This document shows, piece after piece, positions 60,011 to 64,000 of a DNA stretch of 64,000 nt. The translations under genes were made by a program, and so were the position numbers. How positions within the stretch are numbered: position 1 is the first letter of the stretch; each line of letters starts with the position of its first letter. The stretch is from Heterotrichella gracilis (lineage: Eukaryota > Sar > Xanthophyceae > Tribonematales > Xanthonemataceae), in contig JAULBX010004443.1 in NCBI GenBank assembly GCA_032358255.1, positions 310,001-374,000 of the forward strand. The letters are read 5' to 3'. Below the pieces are notes generated by a model. That model was not told where the DNA came from, did not search any database, and saw only the letters and a program-made list of their open reading frames with translations.

Positions 60011-62854
60011 ATGCAAGCTAATAATATTTTAAAGCCCGTGTTGCTGACCCTTTCAGCCATACAAATCAGTGATATCTCTCCAACAAGCTGGGCGCGCACT
60101 TTTAAACAGATATGGTGCAGCCGACGCAGTCAGCTGAAGATCTGTGGCATGGCTGTAAGTGCAAAACACGCACCAACCTTGCCCTTACCAAAACACTCAA
60201 AACGTGCTTTGCCATGCCTGTGCCAGATATATGCCCCACTGTCACCCCTGGATAGCCTGTCTGCGTGCACACCCACCTGGGCAGACCTCCCTTTACAAGG
60301 GACACGATTATTCATTAATCAGCATTTATTTCCACGGTGCACGCGCCGGTGCACATACAAGCCCCGCTGTCAAAAAGCTGTCCATCCTACAGGGTGTGTT
60401 CTTTGCCAGTCCAGCGGGGTGGTGGAGGGGGAGCTGGTGTCGCGCGAGGAGCAGCTGCGCAGGTTTGCTGCGCTGGTGGCAGGGGGGGCGCAGGCGCAGG
60501 CGGTGCGCCAGCTGGAGGGTGCGGGGGAGGGGCTGCGGGAGCTGCGGCTGGTGGCACACCTGGTGCAGGTGTGGAGGGGGTGGTGGACAGGCATGGCCGC
60601 GATTGTGCCAAATCAATCCTGCGCAAACTGATCCGCATGCCCTGATGCATTTTATGGGAATTGATAGTGAGGTGACAGTGACGCACTACAATGTTGCCTG
60701 TACACAGCAACATGGTATATATAATAGTATATATGATATATAGCAGTGGATTGTGCGCCACACGCGATCGCAATCGCACGCAATTCCCTGGCTGATCACG
60801 TGCCCTGGTGACCACGCACATCTTCTGCACAGGCCCGCATGGACCACTACCACCACCTGCTAGCAAGCACACAGCAGCACCAGCAGCAGCAGAGCATTGA
60901 CAAGGGACAGCGGTGTGGGCCAGTTGGACCATCTGGTGGTCATAGGGACAGCAATAACCAGCCAACAGTGCACGTGCAGCGGGATGTGCAGCCAACCCAA
61001 TCTGAGTCTGACCATGACCATCTCATGGTGCCCCCCGCCACACCTGGCAAAATGCAGCAAGGCCTGGTGCACAGGATGGATTTAGAAGCAGTCAGCAATG
61101 ACAAGCACATGGGACAGGCGCCCAGTGGATCTGGCAAAGCATGTGCGCTGGGTGCTGCATGCATATTCCCACCCACCACCCCCGCAGCCCTGGCCCGACC
61201 AGCCCCCTCCACGAGCCGCACGCCTGTGGTTGCAAGCACGAGGGTGGAGTGGAGGGAGAAGGGCAGGTGTGCAGAACCTGCGCCAGTCGTCACCACAAGC
61301 CCCGCGCCCCTGGAGCAGCACGCTGCACCGCACCCACACAGCACTGCGGCAATCATCCCAAGGGTTTGTACGCACGAGGGGAGGGAAGGGGCACGTGTAG
61401 GCCATCATGAGCAGCCAGCACTGCTTAGTCGGAGCTTGGCAGCCCAAATGGAAGGCGTGGAGCAGGTAGTGAGGGACTTGCAGGGGAGGGAGCACATGCA
61501 GGAGGGGGGTATGGCGGATGTGGTCCAGCAGCGCGAGGAGGGTGCGCGGCGTGTGCAGGAATGGTGGGCCAAGCAGCAGGATGCAAGTGGTGCCCAGCGG
61601 TGGCAGCAACAGCAGGATGAGGTGCAGGAGCGGGTGGGTGCGGCTGGGGGCTGGGTGCAGCAGTGCAGCCAGCAATGGTCAGCGCCCCTGCCTCGGTATT
61701 TTCCAAGGCACGGTCAGCATATGCAGCCTGCATCATGTGGTGTGTCAAGCTGGGATGCGGGAGGCGAGGGCTGTGCCTCCGGCGCGGTGTACCAGGTGGC
61801 GGGTAGTCCACATCTGGACAGTGGAAGGTACGCATGCCTGCACCGTGCATTGCACATGTTGGCACTGTGTGCAGCACCTGAGATGCATCACATGTGGCTG
61901 AGGCCTACACCTGACACATAGGTTGCATCACCTGCAACCTGGCACTGCAACATGCGGAAGTGTCAGCAGGGGGTGGCATGATCACACTGAATTGCTTACT
62001 TGCAGGAAGACAGCAGTCGGGCATTCCAACGGACAGTGGTCTACAGGGGGCCCACAGGGCCTGGTGCCTGCGCATGCTTCTCTAGTGCAGGCCCCTGTCA
62101 CACCCTGCACAGCCACATGCTACGTGCTACGTGCCATGCGTGTACCCGGCCCCTGTCAACGGTGGGCTGCAGGGGCACGGCGACGTAACCCACCATGTGG
62201 CCTGTGGGGGGCAGCAGTGGGCCTCGCTCCCAGCAGCAGTATTGAGCCACACATGCAGCAATAGACCACACCCGCAGCAATGGGCCACGCCCCCAGCACC
62301 TGTGCACACCAACATCCAGGGCAGCAGGATCAACCAATACGATGATGCTACCCCAGCCCATCCGCCTGCAGTTGGCTCACCTCCAGGGCAAGGTCCTGCG
62401 CAGCTTGGGATGCACAGCGGCTGGTGTGCCGCGACTCGTGGCACAAACCAATACCAGCAGTGCCAGCCAGCTGGTTGACTCGCTCCCCTTCATGGATGGT
62501 AACAGGGGGGTGGCAGCACCCAGCGCTGCATATTCCACACCAGTGACCCCTCTGCAGTGCTGGCCAGTGTTGCTGCCAGTCCAGCCGCTGCCCTCCTGCA
62601 CCCCACGCCCTCCACCTGACACCTGCAGCAGCAGTGGTGGTGGACCCTTGGCAGCGCCTGTGCCCCACCACGACTGCGTCCAAGCCCGGGTACTTGACCA
62701 GGTGCTGCGCACGAGGGTTGCTTCCACACAAGCCCTACAGCGCGACATTGAGGAGCTGAGGGGAGTGCTGGCAGCTGCAGCCGGGGGGGGCTACAACAAC
62801 GTTGCTACAGTTGTGGCCCACAAGGCAGCTGCAGCCATGATGGTGCTAGCTTAA
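60011..62854 (+). CDS. Gln-rich coiled-coil protein, family unknown (3' exons unresolved)
   Basis: Exons 60011-60154, 60410-60568 and 60833 onward join in phase 0. The second exon is strongly helical (SREEQLRRFAALV, VRQLEGAGEGLRELRL) and the third is a long open frame with a Gln run (QQHQQQQ) and a further coiled-coil (MEGVEQVVRDLQ, VQQREEGARRVQEW, QRWQQQQDEVQERV). The frame ends at 61921 unless the GTACGC donor at 61828 is used, which would join to 62006 and read to 62264. A last open frame, 62342-62854, ends with a helix (QVLRTRVASTQALQRDIEEL) and probably belongs to the same gene, but the connecting splice could not be fixed. The ATG at 60149 is an alternative start. A structural or scaffold role is only suggested by the coiled coils; no homology is recognised. 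Confidence 0.45.
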
Positions 62855-64000
62855 TATCATTGGTAATTGTTTCCAAAATTAGCTTCTTCCGACCAGTTCC
62901 CTGTCAAGGCCATGCCAAGGTCATACCAGCCATTGCCTGCAATGATCGCAGAACTTCAAGTAGACTTGATCAACGTACTTCAAATTATACTTCTTAACCT
63001 GAAAAAACGGATTTTTTAATTTCCTTCGAGACGCAATTCAATTTGATGAACTTCAGGTTTTATCAGGTGATACCAGCTACTGCATAAATAACTACTAGCC
63101 GATGCCAGCTGACTCAAAATTTCTTGGGGCGAGCCGACTGGCCCATGGTCACGTGGTACCAACTGATAGAGTCAGTCTGAGCTCATCTAGACCTGGTCTG
63201 ATCATCACAAGCTAGTTATTATTACTGTATTGAAATGGTGTTTCATTATTCGATTATCTATTGAACGTCTCATCAACCAATGATTTATGCACATACACTG
63301 AGGAGTTTGAAAGAGTGCCACGCGTCCAAAGTGTTTGACATTGAATGCTATTGGGTGGCTGCGGCAGAGCAAAGAACTAAATAGGTTGAACCATATGGTG
63401 AAAATACGTGTAGCTCGTGATGTAAGAGGAGTACAGACGTTGAAAAAGAACATGAGCTCCCAAAATCCTTGAAAGTAGTTGACAATGTGAAAAGAAAGGT
63501 AGTCCGGTAAAATATATACCAAGGCGGCAACTTGTCTGGAAGCGATATAGACTCCACCGCAGCAAACCAGGGAGGGGTTGACCACCAAGGTTGCACTTGG
63601 CTGCGCTGCCTGTGTATGGACACCGCTGAGAGCGGGTGCTGGTCGGACCACATGCACATGCCTGGCGCAAGCTGTCATGCAGTGCGCGGTTGGCCCCACG
63701 CCATGCACTACACTGCCCCTCGCGTCCATGGTCCCGGCAGCCCAAAATGCTGCTATGCCAGCCAATGAAGCTGCTGTTGATGGTTGCATGCACTTGGTAT
63801 GCAGCTCCCATCTCTGTCTGTGGCTCCACTGGTCCACGCAAGCAGCCCCCCTCCACGGGGATCGCTCAGCAGTGTCACCGCAGGTGCACGTCCCCGCTGC
63901 TCTGCTGCTGCTTGGCTGTTGTCACAGGGGCCAGGACCTTGCGCTCACAGTTCTGCACAGGCGGGATGCAGCGGGGTCAACAGTGCCGGCATGGGGTAGG
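62855..64000. other. Right-edge stretch, no supported gene
   Basis: AT-rich to about 63530. A 210-codon minus-strand open frame (63837-63205) has no motif. On the minus strand 63952-63879 has a good acceptor and donor around an open stretch (CERKVLAPVTTAKQQQSSG) and could be an internal exon of a gene that starts beyond the window; this is weak. Confidence 0.3.

Noticed and set aside
63205-63837. 210-codon minus-strand open frame near the right edge
   Set aside because: No motif, mixed composition across its length and no splice or start context to support it.
1-64000. A bacterial-style defence or biosynthetic cluster, or an integrated virus
   Set aside because: All supported genes are intron-rich host genes of unrelated families; no capsid, polymerase, integrase, reverse transcriptase or toxin motif was seen.

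Overview
The window reads as nuclear DNA of a green alga (Chlorophyta). No species is claimed. The basis is plant-type genes (an SnRK2 kinase, a VAS1/ISS1-type aromatic aminotransferase, an aldehyde oxidase, a CBP60-like protein), very intron-dense genes (up to 25 short introns, mostly GT-AG with GTGAG/GTGGG donors and C/T-rich acceptors), GC-rich exons against AT-rich spacers, and scattered TTTAGGG-like motifs. One 100-base assembly gap (32306-32405) lies inside an intron.

Layout from left to right: an EF-hand (centrin/calmodulin-like) protein (+, 801-1559); a receptor-like TKL-type kinase (-, 2125-7157); Mediator subunit MED4 (-, 8884-11169); a HAD-superfamily phosphatase (-, 12418-15102); a small secreted Cys-rich protein (+, 16365-17357); an AT-rich spacer with a perfect palindrome; a secreted single-FAS1-domain protein (-, 19433-21356); a GT49 glycosyltransferase (+, 23631-27352) with a tRNA-derived SINE in one intron; an SnRK2 kinase (-, 29307-33309); a VAS1-like aminotransferase (-, 34439-37777); a TMEM254/DUF4499-like membrane protein (+, 39081-40057); a CBP60-like protein (-, 41422-47361); a large molybdo-flavoprotein aldehyde oxidase (-, 48204-59145); and a Gln-rich coiled-coil protein (+, 60011-62854, partly resolved).

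Exon models were built by hand from splice signals, phase agreement and family motifs. Ten models close exactly: exon lengths sum to a multiple of three, reach an in-frame stop and carry the family motifs in order. These are the receptor kinase (852 aa), HAD (352 aa), FAS1 (194 aa), GT49 (455 aa), SnRK2 (357 aa), VAS1 (412 aa), TMEM254-like (143 aa), CBP60-like (792 aa), aldehyde oxidase (1481 aa) and the secreted protein (157 aa). MED4 also closes (333 aa), but its middle exon is tentative.

The genes do not form one pathway or operon, as expected for a eukaryotic chromosome. Several could touch signalling and hormone-like metabolism (calcium sensor, receptor kinase, SnRK2, CBP60-like, VAS1, aldehyde oxidase) or the cell surface (FAS1, GT49, secreted Cys-rich protein), but their adjacency is not evidence of a shared system. 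The most noteworthy items are the SINE with intact 12-bp target-site duplications, the CBP60-like gene in an apparent chlorophyte, the stop-free 3n GC-AG intron in the GT49 gene, two minimal uORFs directly before its start codon, and the C-terminal extension of the aldehyde oxidase. No bacterial-type system, CRISPR array, virus copy or rRNA/tRNA gene was found.
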